Shown piece by piece: positions 8,802 through 16,652 of a DNA stretch of 64,000 nucleotides. Each line of letters begins with the position of its first letter. The stretch's first letter is position 1. The position numbers and the translations under genes are program-made. Source of the DNA: Oceanospirillaceae bacterium (GTDB lineage Bacteria; Pseudomonadota; Gammaproteobacteria; Pseudomonadales; Balneatricaceae). Location of the stretch: contig JABSQZ010000017.1 of the NCBI GenBank assembly GCA_013215505.1, forward strand, positions 82,651 to 146,650. The letters are read 5' to 3'. Below the pieces are notes generated by a model. That model ran no database searches, was not told the origin of the DNA, and saw only the letters and a program-made list of their open reading frames with translations.

Positions 8802-9302
8802 ATGTATCAGCTACAGGTACTACAAACAGAGCACTGGCAAACGTTATTAAAATTCGAATTGGACAACCAACAGTGGTTTGAAAAGTGGATTGAACCAAGG
8901 CCTGCAGGTTTTTACCAGCGACAGAATTTTTTGCAAAATATTAAAAACTTAGTCAGGCAGAGCCCTGATGCAAATTATGCGATGTACTTATTATTAGATG
9001 CGCAAAATATTCTCGGCCGCTTCAACATCATTAACATTGAACAGAAAAAAGCTGAAATTGGTTATCGCCTGGCCGAGCGAGCAACTGGCAAAGGCCTTGC
9101 AACTATTGGTCTGCAAGCACTAATGGTCGAAGCAAAAAACAAGTTAAAGCTGCAACAATTGACTGCCAGAGTCACTATTGACAATATTGCATCGCAAAAA
9201 GTATTGCTCAACAATGGCTTTGTGCAACAGCAAAGTACTGAAAATTACGTACTAATAGACGCTGTAGAGATTGAAATTCTGCACTTTCGCGTACAACTTT
9301 AG
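8802..9302 (+). CDS. GNAT acetyltransferase, RimJ/RimL type
   Basis: A 166-residue N-acetyltransferase. The acetyl-CoA site is seen in IGYRLAERATGKGLAT near residues 85-100, followed by 'ltarVtidNiaSqkVLlnnGF', the conserved end of the RimJ/RimL/RimI group. Substrates in this group include ribosomal protein N-termini, amino acids and antibiotics; nothing here chooses among them. It is the first of four GNAT genes in the same direction. Confidence 0.82.
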   Translation: MYQLQVLQTEHWQTLLKFELDNQQWFEKWIEPRPAGFYQRQNFLQNIKNLVRQSPDANYAMYLLLDAQNILGRFNIINIEQKKAEIGYRLAERATGKGLATIGLQALMVEAKNKLKLQQLTARVTIDNIASQKVLLNNGFVQQQSTENYVLIDAVEIEILHFRVQL

Positions 9303-9312
9303 AGAGAAATAC

Positions 9313-9798
9313 ATGGCTAATTTCGAATCCTTATTGTTAGCTGATGATCCAGATTGTGCCAGCACAGTTGCACAGTGGTATTTTGATCAGTGGATCAGTC
9401 AGCGCTCAGATACCCCACTGCAGGAAGTACTGGAAAACGTCGGCGCATCGGTCAGTACTCTGGGTGCACCTATGATCGTATTGATCAAAGAAAATCAACA
9501 GCTGGTTGCCGCGGCGCAATTAAAAATACGTGAAATGAAAATTTACCCGCAGTACCAGCACTGGTTAGGAGGTGTTTATGTTCGCTCGCAAAACAGAGGC
9601 ATGGGCATTGCCGCTCTATTGGTAAAAGAAGTTATCAACCAGGCCAAACTGGCGAACATTGATACTTTGTATCTGCAAACAGAAGTCTTAAGCGGTGGCA
9701 TATACGCGATGCTGGGATTTTCGCCACTAGAGCAAGTACATTACGAGGGTTACGACGTGTTAGTGATGAAATGCGATCTCTCCAGTATCGAAGCATAA
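9313..9798 (+). CDS. GNAT acetyltransferase
   Basis: A 161-residue GNAT protein. The core strand-helix with the acetyl-CoA loop is visible as GGVYVRSQNRGMGIAALLV near residue 90-105, followed by LYLQTEVLSGGIYAMLGF. An ATG at 9271 would overlap the previous gene by 32 bases; the ATG at 9313 sits after AGAGAGAA and ten bases past the upstream stop, so I prefer it. Close spacing suggests cotranscription and coupled translation with the RimL-like gene. Substrate unknown. Confidence 0.8.
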   Translation: MANFESLLLADDPDCASTVAQWYFDQWISQRSDTPLQEVLENVGASVSTLGAPMIVLIKENQQLVAAAQLKIREMKIYPQYQHWLGGVYVRSQNRGMGIAALLVKEVINQAKLANIDTLYLQTEVLSGGIYAMLGFSPLEQVHYEGYDVLVMKCDLSSIEA

Positions 9799-9852
9799 CA
9801 GCTAATATTAATGACCAATATTAGATCCGTTTTCCAGGGAGTTGTTCAGATA

Positions 9853-10341
9853 ATGATACGTCCAGCACTTGCCGCTGATTGCATTAATTTAGCCGCATTA
9901 TCGATTCAGGTTTGGCTTAATTCCTACGCCCGTGATGGCCTAAGAAACGGGCTTTCTGAATATGTATTCAATACATTTAGCCAACAGCACTTCGCGCAAC
10001 TGTTAACTAAACAAGACTATCAGATATTGGTATACGAACAGCAAGAGCACTTATTGGGCTTTATTGCCGTGGACCTCAAATCACAATTTAAAACAGAGGC
10101 TAACGGTTATGAAGTCGATACTTTATATGTGCAGAATCGCCACCAAGGTAAGGGCATTGGCAAGCAGCTGTTGCAAGCGGCCGGTAAATTACACGGCAAA
10201 AATTATTGGCTGACCACTTGGGTAGGCAACCTTGAAGGTCTTAGTTTTTACCAGCACTTGGGTTTTAAAGACATAGGTGAATACTTCTTTGAATTAGATG
10301 GCGAGCAACATGAGAACCGGGTACTGGCTTTTAAAGGCTAA
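9853..10341 (+). CDS. GNAT acetyltransferase
   Basis: A 162-residue GNAT protein. It starts MIRPALAADCINLAAL, the usual GNAT opening, after an AGGGAG 11 bases upstream; the upstream in-frame ATG at 9811 lacks such a site. The acetyl-CoA motif is VDTLYVQNRHQGKGIGKQLL (residues about 83-102), followed by WVGNLEGLSFYQHLGF. It is the third of four consecutive acetyltransferases. Substrate unknown. Confidence 0.82.
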   Translation: MIRPALAADCINLAALSIQVWLNSYARDGLRNGLSEYVFNTFSQQHFAQLLTKQDYQILVYEQQEHLLGFIAVDLKSQFKTEANGYEVDTLYVQNRHQGKGIGKQLLQAAGKLHGKNYWLTTWVGNLEGLSFYQHLGFKDIGEYFFELDGEQHENRVLAFKG

Positions 10342-10408
10342 CAAACCTGTGAGCAATCCCATTGCGTCTCTGCCTTACAGAACATTGCAAAATTCAGCCA
10401 TCGCAGCC

Positions 10409-10450
10409 AAAAGGCATGTAAAATACAGACATACTGATGGCCTTTTACAT
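10409..10450 (+). promoter_or_regulatory. Competing inverted repeats before fourth GNAT gene
   Basis: Two mutually exclusive stems can form: AAAAGGC (10409-10415) with GCCTTTT (10440-10446), or ATGTAAAA (10416-10423) with TTTTACAT (10443-10450). They lie in the 141-base gap 33 bases before the downstream ATG. The arrangement resembles a small switch or attenuator, but no U-run follows, so the role is an inference. Confidence 0.35.
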
Positions 10451-10482
10451 CAATATTTTCCAAAAAACAGGGACGCGTTAAT

Positions 10483-10968
10483 ATGAAGATTAGCTATAAA
10501 GTACTGACCCAAGAGCACTCTGAGCAATACCGGGCTCTGAGATTGCAGAGCTTAAAGCTGTATCCAGAGGCCTTCTGTGCCGTTTACGCTGAACAAGTAC
10601 AGCTAGAGAAACTCTATTTTCAAGAGCTGATGGAGCAAAATGACCAGCAGCATTTTATGCTCGGAGCATTCGCCGATCAGCAGTTGGTGGGGCTGTGTGG
10701 CTTAGTCACTAATACACAGCGACTGGCGAATGCCGCTGAAATAATACAAATGTATATAAATAAAGATTACCGCCGCCTGGGTATAGGCCTGACATTAATC
10801 GAACGAGTACTAGAGACAGTCAAGGCGCGAAAACTCACCGAGACTGTGCTGTTAGAAGTACTTAAAGACAATAGCAGCGCCTATAAAGCTTATATTAAAG
10901 CGGGTTTTAAAGTCGATGAAACGCTTTCAGATCCAGACCGCAGCTGGATAATGACTATTCAGATCTAA
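10483..10968 (+). CDS. GNAT acetyltransferase
   Basis: A 161-residue GNAT protein. The opening 'kvLTqEHseqYraLRLqsLklyPeAF' is typical for a common GNAT subgroup. The acetyl-CoA loop is YINKDYRRLGIGLTLI near residue 88-103, and the C-terminal part has LEVLKDNSSAYKAYIKAGF. It is separated from the previous GNAT gene by 141 bases holding an inverted repeat, so it may have its own promoter. Substrate unknown. Confidence 0.82.
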   Translation: MKISYKVLTQEHSEQYRALRLQSLKLYPEAFCAVYAEQVQLEKLYFQELMEQNDQQHFMLGAFADQQLVGLCGLVTNTQRLANAAEIIQMYINKDYRRLGIGLTLIERVLETVKARKLTETVLLEVLKDNSSAYKAYIKAGFKVDETLSDPDRSWIMTIQI

Positions 10969-11000
10969 GCCCTAACTGATTTTCAAAAAAGGATTTTTTG

Positions 11001-11768
11001 ATGACAGATGCAGCAAAAACGATTAATGATACGAGCTCTCTGTTTAACGACAAATCAGAGCTCTATGCCAGTTCCCGCCCTCAGTATCCAAAAGAGTTAT
11101 TCCATTTTATCGCCAGCTTGAGCGCAGAACATCAGCAAGCTTGGGATTGTGCCACAGGTAATGGTCAGGCAGCGCTGGGGCTGGCACAGCACTTTGCTAA
11201 AGTTCAGGCCAGCGACATCAGCCAAAATCAGCTTGGCGTTGCTTTTAAAAAAGATAACATTTATTACTCGCAACAAAGTGCCGAGCAGACTAATTTTAGT
11301 GACAATCAATTTGACTTAGTTAACGTCGCTCAAGCGCTACACTGGTTTGATCTTGAAAAATTCTGGCCCGAAGTGCAACGTGTTACCCAAACTAACGCGA
11401 TCTTTGTCGCTTATACTTATGCCTGGTCAAATGTAAATGCTCAAATAGATAGCTTAGTACTGGAGTCGATTAATAACGTCATTGAACCTTACTGGGCTAA
11501 AAATAATCAGCATTGCGTCAATGGTTATCAAAATATTAACTTTCCTTTTCAACAGATAAAGACCCCGGCATTTACCTTGCAAAATCACTGGAACTTAAAA
11601 GAGTTTTTCAATTTTTTACATAGTTGGTCGGCTACTCGACGCTGTATGCAAGACTGTGGCGATGAGTTTTTTAACAGTGCCAAGCTTAAAGTCGCAAAGA
11701 TCTGGGGGGACCCACAGCAAAAGAAACTCATTAACACGCCTTTAACGGTTATTGCCGGGAAGCTATAG
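11001..11768 (+). CDS. Class I SAM-dependent methyltransferase
   Basis: A 255-residue methyltransferase. Motif I is WDCATGNGQAALGLAQHF near residue 48-65, which is a slight variant of the usual DxGxGxG. Motif II-like VQASDIS follows, and the segment FDLVNVAQALHWFDLEKFW near residue 105 is typical of the Tam/ubiE-like group that includes trans-aconitate methyltransferases. AAGGA lies shortly before the ATG at 11001; a TTG three bases earlier is also in frame. The acceptor substrate is not known. Confidence 0.8.
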   Translation: MTDAAKTINDTSSLFNDKSELYASSRPQYPKELFHFIASLSAEHQQAWDCATGNGQAALGLAQHFAKVQASDISQNQLGVAFKKDNIYYSQQSAEQTNFSDNQFDLVNVAQALHWFDLEKFWPEVQRVTQTNAIFVAYTYAWSNVNAQIDSLVLESINNVIEPYWAKNNQHCVNGYQNINFPFQQIKTPAFTLQNHWNLKEFFNFLHSWSATRRCMQDCGDEFFNSAKLKVAKIWGDPQQKKLINTPLTVIAGKL

Positions 11769-11839
11769 CGGGCATATTTAATCGATTGGTTACTAAAAAC
11801 CCTCAACACAAAACATTTAAATTCAGGATGAGATATTGG

Positions 11840-12607
11840 ATGAATATTAAACCTAAGCATCTGAGCCGTGAATACGCAGATCAGTTTCAAGACCTGAGTG
11901 TTGCCACTAAATACAGAACCCGGCCCGGCTACGCTGATTCAGTGATTAATCGTTTAGTGACCTTGGCTGATAAAGGCTTGGTGTTAGACTTGGGCTGCGG
12001 GACCGGTGAGCTAGCTATTCCTCTGTCTGCAGTCGGTTTATCGGTAGATGCTCTGGACCCATCTGCCGCAATGCTAAAAATAGCTGCCGAAGATGACAGT
12101 CGCGTCAACTGGATCCATAGTTATGCCGAAGATTTCGCCTTTAACAAAGAGTATTCATTAATTTGCTGCGCCAATAGCTTGCACTGGATGGATTGGCCGG
12201 TAGTTTTTGCACAATTTAAACAGTCACTTAAGGCGCAGGGAGTATTAGCGATCATCACTGAAGGACATCTTTGCGGGCTGTCAGTAGCAGATAAAATTCA
12301 TCAATTAGTCGCGACTTTCTCGACAAATCAAGATTTTCAATCGTTTTCACTGATAGATTTATTACAATCAAACAATTTTTTTCGTATAATCGGCAACCAA
12401 ATTTGCGAAAAGACGCCGTTTAGTCAATCTCTCACTGATTTCGTTAGCTCATTTCACGCCAGAAATGGACTGTCGATTGAACGTATGGGCCAAGACAAAG
12501 CGCAGCAGTTCGATGATCAGTTAACCGAGATTGTGCAGCCAATCACCCGAGACGGGCAAGTTCATGGTTACACTCAGGCGAGTGTCACTTGGGGTAGGGC
12601 TGTTTAA
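11840..12607 (+). CDS. Class I SAM-dependent methyltransferase
   Basis: A second methyltransferase next door, 255 residues from the ATG at 11840 (an AGGATGAGA run is just upstream; an ATG at 11828 is also in frame). Motif I is LVLDLGCGTGELAIPLS near residue 47, motif II VDALDPSAAML, and the post-motif segment ICCANSLHWMDWPVVF. It shares the general plan of its upstream neighbour but is not a close copy, so the pair looks like two related enzymes and not a recent duplication. Confidence 0.8.
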   Translation: MNIKPKHLSREYADQFQDLSVATKYRTRPGYADSVINRLVTLADKGLVLDLGCGTGELAIPLSAVGLSVDALDPSAAMLKIAAEDDSRVNWIHSYAEDFAFNKEYSLICCANSLHWMDWPVVFAQFKQSLKAQGVLAIITEGHLCGLSVADKIHQLVATFSTNQDFQSFSLIDLLQSNNFFRIIGNQICEKTPFSQSLTDFVSSFHARNGLSIERMGQDKAQQFDDQLTEIVQPITRDGQVHGYTQASVTWGRAV

Positions 12608-12682
12608 GCTGGAAAATCGCAATAAATATTTAACCTCTGCAGTTTCACTGCAGACACTATTTCCACTGGTAGAATTAATAAA

Positions 12683-13180
12683 ATGGCCGTACTTGAAATA
12701 CTCGTAGCACCCCACCCAAAACTGAAAATAAAAGCCACTGAAGTCACGGATGTGAGTAAGGTGCAACAGCTGATAGATGATCTGTTAGACACCATGTACG
12801 ATACAGAAGATGGCATAGGTCTGGCGGCCACTCAAGTAGGCAGCAAGCACGCTGTTGTTGTTATCGACATCTCAGAAGAGCGTAATCAGCCACTGATATT
12901 AATCAATCCAATAGTGGAAAGTGGCGATAGCCTTGAAACAGGCCAGGAAGGTTGTCTTTCTATCCCAGGCTATTATGCCGATGTTGAACGCTACACCCAT
13001 GTGATAGTGACGGCGCTGGACAGAGAGGGCAATGAGATACGCATCGAAAACGATGACTTTTTAGCCATTGCCATGCAACATGAAATCGACCACTTAAAAG
13101 GCAAATTATTTATCGACTACTTGTCACCTTTAAAGAAAAAAATGGCACTTAAGAAAGTCAAAAAATTTATTTCACAATAG
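12683..13180 (+). CDS. def: Peptide deformylase
   Basis: A 165-residue metal enzyme that removes the formyl group from nascent N-termini. All three motifs are intact: GIGLAATQVG (residues about 45-54), EGCLSIPG with the metal Cys (about 91-98) and MQHEIDHLKG with two metal His and the catalytic Glu (about 132-141). The usual partner fmt is not adjacent, and the gene sits in an accessory block, so this may be an additional deformylase beside a housekeeping one elsewhere. Confidence 0.9.
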   Translation: MAVLEILVAPHPKLKIKATEVTDVSKVQQLIDDLLDTMYDTEDGIGLAATQVGSKHAVVVIDISEERNQPLILINPIVESGDSLETGQEGCLSIPGYYADVERYTHVIVTALDREGNEIRIENDDFLAIAMQHEIDHLKGKLFIDYLSPLKKKMALKKVKKFISQ

Positions 13181-13271
13181 CCAGGAAAAAGCCTCTTGAG
13201 TATTGAACTCGATTAACTTAGGCTCTGTTTAAGACAAAGTTTCGAGTTCAAACAGGAGGTTAGGCTGATTG

Positions 13272-13781
13272 ATGAATATTCTTTTGCTGCCAGGCACTAA
13301 TCGCAACGGTTTGCAGTGGTTTGCTCAACTGCAACAGCAGTTTAGGAACATGCGAATAAGTAATCACAGCTGTCTCACAGACAACTATAGCTTTTGGCAA
13401 AATGACAATGCTGAGCCCAGCCTCGAGCATGAAATTTCACTGCTGCCGACGCTTGAATTCGATCTGGTAATTGCCAAGTCCCTGGGCACATTAGTCTTTT
13501 TGCAAGCGGCTGCCCACTCTTTGCGGCACTGGAAAAAAGCACTACTTTTTGCTATCCCGCTACGCCTTGCCGAACAAACTAAGTTTAGTCCAACGTCACT
13601 AAAGCTACTGCAAAAGCCTAATTTACATACAGTGCAACAGCGCAATGACAAACTCTGCCCTTGTATCGAATTGAACATTCATCAGCCCAAGCACCTGCTG
13701 CAAATAGCAGGATCTGATCATAAGTATGATGGTTTTTCGCTGTACGCCAAAACGTGCAAACAGTGGATCGGTAAGCTTTGA
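13272..13781 (+). CDS. Small alpha/beta-hydrolase-like protein
   Basis: A 169-residue protein beginning with a strand and loop MNILLLPGTNRNGLQW, and carrying a nucleophile-elbow-like FDLVIAKSLGTLVFL near residue 70, where Ser lies in K-S-L-G. The closing LLQIAGSDHKYDGF could supply the catalytic His. This resembles reduced alpha/beta hydrolases (DUF-type, about 170-200 residues). AGGAGG lies 12 bases before the ATG, or 9 before an in-frame TTG at 13269. The stop overlaps the start of the next gene, so translation of the two is coupled. Confidence 0.6.
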   Translation: MNILLLPGTNRNGLQWFAQLQQQFRNMRISNHSCLTDNYSFWQNDNAEPSLEHEISLLPTLEFDLVIAKSLGTLVFLQAAAHSLRHWKKALLFAIPLRLAEQTKFSPTSLKLLQKPNLHTVQQRNDKLCPCIELNIHQPKHLLQIAGSDHKYDGFSLYAKTCKQWIGKL

Positions 13782-14227
13782 ATACTGGCAAACAAGATCA
13801 GACATTCATGTTAGAGGCCCTGCAACTTTCCAAACAGGCATTGCCCAACTGCCGTCCCAACCCACCTGTCGGCTGTGTGTTAGTCAAGGACCAGCAGATT
13901 ATCAGCGCAGGATTCACCCAAAAGCCAGGAGCAATGCACGCGGAGGCACAAGCTCTGGCAGAACTGCAGTTGCCGCTCATCGATGTTTGCGCTTATGTCA
14001 CTCTTGAGCCCTGCTCTTTTGTGGGTCGCACCCCAGCGTGCGCGCAGAGTTTGATCGACAGCAAGGTAAGCAGAGTTGTGATTGCTATTTTAGACCCAGA
14101 CCCTAGAAATAATGGCAGGGGCCTGGCAATGTTAGAGGCCGCCGGAATTGAGGTTAAATTAGGCGTCTGTACCTCACAAGTGCAAAGCTTTCTCAGCCCC
14201 TATCTGATATCAGCCACTGTCTATTGA
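13778..14227 (+). CDS. Stand-alone RibD-type deaminase domain
   Basis: A 149-residue protein equal to the N-terminal deaminase half of RibD, the zinc enzyme that deaminates the pyrimidine intermediate of riboflavin synthesis. It has NPPVGCVLV, the zinc and proton-shuttle motif HAEAQAL, and PCSFVGRTPAC with two zinc Cys. It ends at the point where RibD's reductase domain would begin. The start is probably the TTG at 13778, which overlaps the upstream stop (TTGA) and aligns with the RibD N-terminus; the first ATG is at 13808. Whether it serves riboflavin synthesis or another pathway is open. Confidence 0.75.
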   Translation: MNTGKQDQTFMLEALQLSKQALPNCRPNPPVGCVLVKDQQIISAGFTQKPGAMHAEAQALAELQLPLIDVCAYVTLEPCSFVGRTPACAQSLIDSKVSRVVIAILDPDPRNNGRGLAMLEAAGIEVKLGVCTSQVQSFLSPYLISATVY

Positions 14228-14832
14228 CAGAAGACAGCTGAGATCGTTTGAGAAAATTTCGCGAAAAATGGTTAAGCATTTATTAAGCTAAGTTAACCAA
14301 TAACGACAACATCAGGTAATGTAGTTTGATAAAACTATTCAAAATAGCTAATTTTTAAGCAATTTTTCGCCGCTTTCGACAATTTTTTTCCTATCCGAAA
14401 CTTTTTCCCACCCTTATTTGCAAAATATATAGTTGCTATAGGTATTTTGTATAATAAAGATTACTACAAAAACCTATTTTTATGATAAAAAGTTATATAA
14501 AATTGAAATTATATAGTAATTAATACTAACAAGAGCATGAAAATGCCTATACAACAGCAAATAAGATTCATTTTATTCTAAATCAGTATTCAATCCTTGG
14601 TCGTTTCTATGATAGAGTTCACCAGTCTTAATTAAACATGAAGGCTCGATAGCTTTTTTTCAACTCGGGCCCGAAAATTTGTAGTGCAAATTGTTCATGC
14701 CATATTTAATAAGCTTCATGATTTTTCATGACAGTTTGAAATAATTCATGAACTTACATGCGTTTTCAGGTCTAAACTAAAACGTTCTGAAATATGGCAT
14801 TACATAATTTAAAACCTTATGAGGATAGAATT
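14228..14832. other. Long AT-rich leader upstream of oppA
   Basis: About 600 bases with no supported gene, very AT-rich, with TATAAT at 14450-14455 lacking a good -35 partner. The last 140 bases hold regularly spaced TTCATGA elements (listed separately). Such a long upstream region suggests complex control of the peptide uptake operon. Confidence 0.5.
14694..14760 (+). promoter_or_regulatory. Phased TTCATGA elements before oppA
   Basis: TTCATGA occurs at 14715, 14725 and 14745, with related TTCATGC at 14694 and TTACATG at 14754. The shared CATG core falls at 14696, 14717, 14727, 14747 and 14757, that is at intervals of 21, 10, 20 and 10 bases, so all copies lie on roughly the same face of the helix. 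TTCATGAA at 14745 is a perfect 8-base palindrome. This looks like a cooperative operator for a regulator of the operon; no regulator is named by the sequence. Confidence 0.45.
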
Positions 14833-16476
14833 TTGATCGATAATAAAAATAACTTTAAGAAAGTAGCAATGGCAACTGCAATTGCAGCTGCAACTGTATT
14901 CACTTCAATGTCAGCTTTCTCAGCAGTTCACCCAGTCACTGGTGAAACCCTAGCGGCAGATCAGACCTACACTTACCGTCTTTTAGATGGCATTCCAACC
15001 ATGGATCCAACCCTTGGTGAAGACGTCAATGGCTCGCAAATCATGCGCGACCTTTTTGAAGGCCTGTTAAACCAGGACGCATCCGGCGCGGAAGAGCCAG
15101 GTGTTGCACTGGGCTATGATGTTTCTGCCGACGGCAAGACTTATACCTTTAACTTACGTAAATCTAACTGGTCCAACGGCGACCCTGTAACAGCGCATGA
15201 CTTTGTATACGCATGGCAGCGCGCAGTTGACCCTAAAACTGCTGCTTCGTACCAGTGGTACATGAAGATGATGAACGTAGTAAACATCAATGCCGTTGCC
15301 GATGGCAAAATGGCTGTTGATCAGCTTGGCGTTAAAGCCGATGGCGACTACAAGTTCGTCGTATCTCTAGATGCTCCACTACCGTATTTCGCCAGTATGG
15401 TTACTCACCCGGTAACTTTCCCGGTACATAAAGCCACTGTAGAAAAACACGGCCAGGCATGGACCCGCCCAGAGAACATGGTTTCTAACGGCGCTTACAA
15501 GCTAACTGAGTGGGTGCTAAAAGAGCGTAACGTGCGTGAGCGCAACACGGCTTACTGGAACAACGATGCCACTATTTTAGATAAAGTTGTCGCGCTGGTT
15601 ATCAACGATGAAAACCAGGCACTGATTCGCTACAAGGCGGGTGATTTAGATCAGACTGAAGTGCCTGCTGGTCAGTACCCGGCAATGAAGAAGTCTCTTC
15701 CAAATGAAGCGACTTCATTCCCACGTCTATGTAACTATTACTACACCTTTAACTTGTCAGACAACGGACCTGAAGTATTCAAGGACCTGCGCGTTCGCAA
15801 AGCGCTTTCCTACGCAATCGATCGCGACGTCATTGTCAACAACGTCACTAAGGGTGGTCAGTACCCAGCGTACAGTTTCACTCCTGCGGCTACCTCTGGC
15901 TTCAAGATGCCAACCATCGACTACTCTAAGTGGTCACAAAAAGATCGTGACGCAAAGGCAGTTGCACTACTGGCAGAAGCTGGCTACGGCAAAGGCATGA
16001 AGACACTTAAGTTCGATATGCTCTACAACTCTTCTGAATCACACAAGAAAATCGCCACTGTTATGGCGCAAATGTGGAAGCAGAAGCTTGGTGTTGAAGC
16101 GGTACTGGCTAACCAAGAGTGGAAAACATTCCTTGAAACACGTAAAACAGGCGGATTCCAGCTGGCGCGTGGGGCATGGTGTGGTGACTACAACGAAGCT
16201 TCTACTTTCTTAGACCTAGTCACTACTGAAGCAGGTTACAACCACGGTCGCTGGGTTAACAAAGAAGTTGACCAGTTAATGTCAGATGCTAAAACTGCAA
16301 CAGACCCTAACATCAACTACACCCGTGTTGAACAGATCATGGCTGCCGATATGCCGGTAATCCCTGTTTACCACTACACTGGTGTACTAATGTTGAAGGA
16401 AAACTTCAAAGGTTATCCGATCAACAACGTTCAAACTACAACTTACAGCCGTGTAATGTACAAGACTGCTAAGTAA
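14833..16476 (+). CDS. oppA: Oligopeptide ABC transporter substrate-binding protein
   Basis: The periplasmic binding protein that captures peptides for OppBCDF, 547 residues from a TTG start. I choose the TTG at 14833 because GAGGA lies seven bases ahead and the product then has a standard signal peptide (IDNKNNFKKVAMATAIAAA, cleavage near AFSA); the ATG at 14794 would add 13 unusual residues. Family features are LLDGIPTMDPTLGED, MRDLFEGLL, WSNGDPVTAHDFVYAWQR and LRVRKALSYAIDRDVI. A terminator follows directly, which would make oppA more abundant than the membrane genes, as usual for such systems. Confidence 0.92.
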   Translation: MIDNKNNFKKVAMATAIAAATVFTSMSAFSAVHPVTGETLAADQTYTYRLLDGIPTMDPTLGEDVNGSQIMRDLFEGLLNQDASGAEEPGVALGYDVSADGKTYTFNLRKSNWSNGDPVTAHDFVYAWQRAVDPKTAASYQWYMKMMNVVNINAVADGKMAVDQLGVKADGDYKFVVSLDAPLPYFASMVTHPVTFPVHKATVEKHGQAWTRPENMVSNGAYKLTEWVLKERNVRERNTAYWNNDATILDKVVALVINDENQALIRYKAGDLDQTEVPAGQYPAMKKSLPNEATSFPRLCNYYYTFNLSDNGPEVFKDLRVRKALSYAIDRDVIVNNVTKGGQYPAYSFTPAATSGFKMPTIDYSKWSQKDRDAKAVALLAEAGYGKGMKTLKFDMLYNSSESHKKIATVMAQMWKQKLGVEAVLANQEWKTFLETRKTGGFQLARGAWCGDYNEASTFLDLVTTEAGYNHGRWVNKEVDQLMSDAKTATDPNINYTRVEQIMAADMPVIPVYHYTGVLMLKENFKGYPINNVQTTTYSRVMYKTAK

Positions 16477-16490
16477 TTTTGACTACTAAA

Positions 16491-16522
16491 ACACCGCACC
16501 CTCAAAAGTGCGGTGTTTTTTT
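16491..16522 (+). terminator. Rho-independent terminator/attenuator between oppA and oppB
   Basis: A perfect 9-base stem, ACACCGCAC (16491-16499) and GTGCGGTGT (16508-16516), with an 8-base loop is followed by a run of seven T. It lies 15 bases after the oppA stop and before oppB, so partial read-through would give a graded OppA to OppBCDF ratio. Confidence 0.9.
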
Positions 16523-16652
16523 ATACTCTTTAAACCACATTTTCGTGGTTGCACACATAATAAAATGACAATTGAGCATCGACCAGATAGTCCGCTACGG
16601 CTAATCCCTGTAGACACCTATTTGCTTGAGCGATAGTCAAGGTCTTACCAAC

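Noticed and set aside
10298..10486. 62-codon frame between two GNAT genes
   Set aside because: It starts inside the end of one GNAT gene in another frame, runs across a structured non-coding gap and has no recognisable product.
8507..12682. Integron cassette array
   Set aside because: The run of small enzymes is suggestive, but I found no integrase and no repeated attC-like sites between genes; the one inverted repeat at 10409-10450 is not repeated in other gaps.
14450..14455. TATAAT as an oppA promoter
   Set aside because: No acceptable -35 box at 16-18 bases, and it lies almost 400 bases from the start codon in very AT-rich DNA.
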